DNA of 7,072 nt, taken from contig WRFJ01000043.1 in the NCBI GenBank assembly GCA_009778865.1, forward strand, positions 1-7,072, in the 5' to 3' direction. Source of the stretch: Chloroflexota bacterium (GTDB taxonomy: Bacteria > Chloroflexota > Dehalococcoidia > Dehalococcoidales > WRFJ01). This document shows positions 6,540 through 7,072 of this stretch, one piece after another. Each line of letters starts with the position of its first letter. Position 1 is the stretch's first letter. Below the pieces are notes generated by a model. The model was not told where the DNA came from. It did not search any database and saw only the letters and a list, made by a program, of their open reading frames with translations. Both the position numbers and the translations under genes were made by a program.

Positions 6540-7034
6540 ATGTCAAACAACAAGTACACATCAATCGTAAATCTTGATTTCCAGTACGCACATAGATTTA
6601 TGAATTGGCCGAGGGAAGCAAAACACCTTCATGGACACTCAGGACTTTTAACTATTGAACTTGAGGACACTGTAGATCCGGTAACTGGTTTTGCCCATGC
6701 ATGTAAAGATGGGTTTAAAAAAGCATGGGAGGTTTGTGACCACTTTCACCATGCAACATTGTTTCAAGAAGGTGACCCACTTCTTGATGCTGTTCTTGCA
6801 GTGTATAGAAAGGAAGGAATTATCAATGATCCTGAGCACTGTGTTCCTCTTAAAAAGATAGATCACGCTCTTGCTTGGTCATATCCAGAATACAGAATAA
6901 TTGTTACTAAAAAAGTTTCTACGTGCGAGAATCTTTGTGAGCTCTTCTACGAGCTTCTTAAAGACAAAATGCCAATCAAAAAAATTACTTATCGTTCATC
7001 TTCTATGAACGCAGCATCAAAAGAGTTTAAATAG
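6540..7034 (+). CDS. Divergent 6-pyruvoyl-tetrahydropterin synthase / QueD family protein
   Basis: Family members act on dihydroneopterin triphosphate in tetrahydrobiopterin or queuosine/7-deazaguanine synthesis. From ATG 6540 it has 164 residues, longer than the roughly 120 of E. coli QueD. The zinc ligands are visible: His18 in FQYAHRF, and His31 and His33 in LHGHS. The Asp67-His68 pair and STCENL (127-132, like the family's PTSENL) also match. Several active-site features do not: Ala27 occupies the catalytic cysteine position, four before His31; the family's IDF motif is replaced by HAC around 53-55; and the late catalytic glutamate aligns with Arg152. About 30 extra residues lie between Asp67-His68 and STCENL. 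It may be a variant enzyme with a different product, or a non-catalytic pterin binder; calling it queD would overstate the evidence. Leucine is CTT in 12 of 15 cases, unlike the pyr genes. The frame after its stop starts directly with GTG. Confidence 0.75.
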   Translation: MSNNKYTSIVNLDFQYAHRFMNWPREAKHLHGHSGLLTIELEDTVDPVTGFAHACKDGFKKAWEVCDHFHHATLFQEGDPLLDAVLAVYRKEGIINDPEHCVPLKKIDHALAWSYPEYRIIVTKKVSTCENLCELFYELLKDKMPIKKITYRSSSMNAASKEFK

Positions 7035-7072
7035 GTGAGAAAGTCGTATAAAGCCAAAAGAAACGGCAGACA
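7035..7072 (+). CDS. Possible start of a further gene (partial, unidentified)
   Basis: GTG at 7035 follows the TAG of the QueD-like gene without a gap and opens a frame to the window edge, with 12 complete codons reading MRKSYKAKRNGR. A weak AAAAGAG lies about 9 nt upstream. The start is very basic. Too little is visible to name a family, and the open frame could be chance. Confidence 0.3.
   Translation, partial: MRKSYKAKRNGR

Overview
The window carries the middle of a de novo pyrimidine (UMP) biosynthesis operon, all on the + strand: the last codons of a probable pyrB, then pyrC, a carA-type gene, carB and pyrK. After an 89-bp spacer rich in dyad symmetry comes a gene of the 6-pyruvoyl-tetrahydropterin synthase / QueD superfamily, and then the first codons of a possible further gene. 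PyrK (the iron-sulfur/FAD subunit of NAD-dependent class 1B dihydroorotate dehydrogenase), strong AGGAG-type ribosome binding sites and a moderately AT-rich composition point to an anaerobic or facultative member of the Bacillota. A Negativicutes-like lineage is a guess; nothing here fixes the genus.

Layout: 2-49 is a pyrB 3' end; 54-1403 pyrC (dihydroorotase); 1407-2438 carA-like; 2457-5684 carB; 5677-6450 pyrK. Spacing is tight (4, 3 and 18 nt, then an 8-nt overlap), so one polycistronic transcript is likely. Its promoter and any PyrR-type attenuator lie upstream of the window. Together these genes make carbamoyl phosphate (CarA/CarB), join it to aspartate (PyrB), close the ring (PyrC) and pass dihydroorotate electrons to NAD (PyrK with PyrD). 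No pyrD follows pyrK here.

The most notable observation is the CarA-like protein. It is full length and uninterrupted, but the glutaminase machinery is gone: the nucleophilic cysteine position is alanine, the catalytic histidine position is tyrosine, and the glutamine-binding Ser47 equivalent is alanine. CarB looks fully intact. The simplest reading is a carbamoyl phosphate synthetase that uses free ammonia and keeps a catalytically dead small subunit, comparable in principle to animal CPS I, which also lost its glutaminase cysteine.

The right end (6451-7072) differs in character. Leucine codon choice switches from TTA/TTG-rich to strongly CTT. The QueD-like protein lacks the usual catalytic cysteine and glutamate. 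The spacer has three successive dyad symmetries. This looks like a separate transcription unit, possibly acquired, placed where pyrD would often be found.
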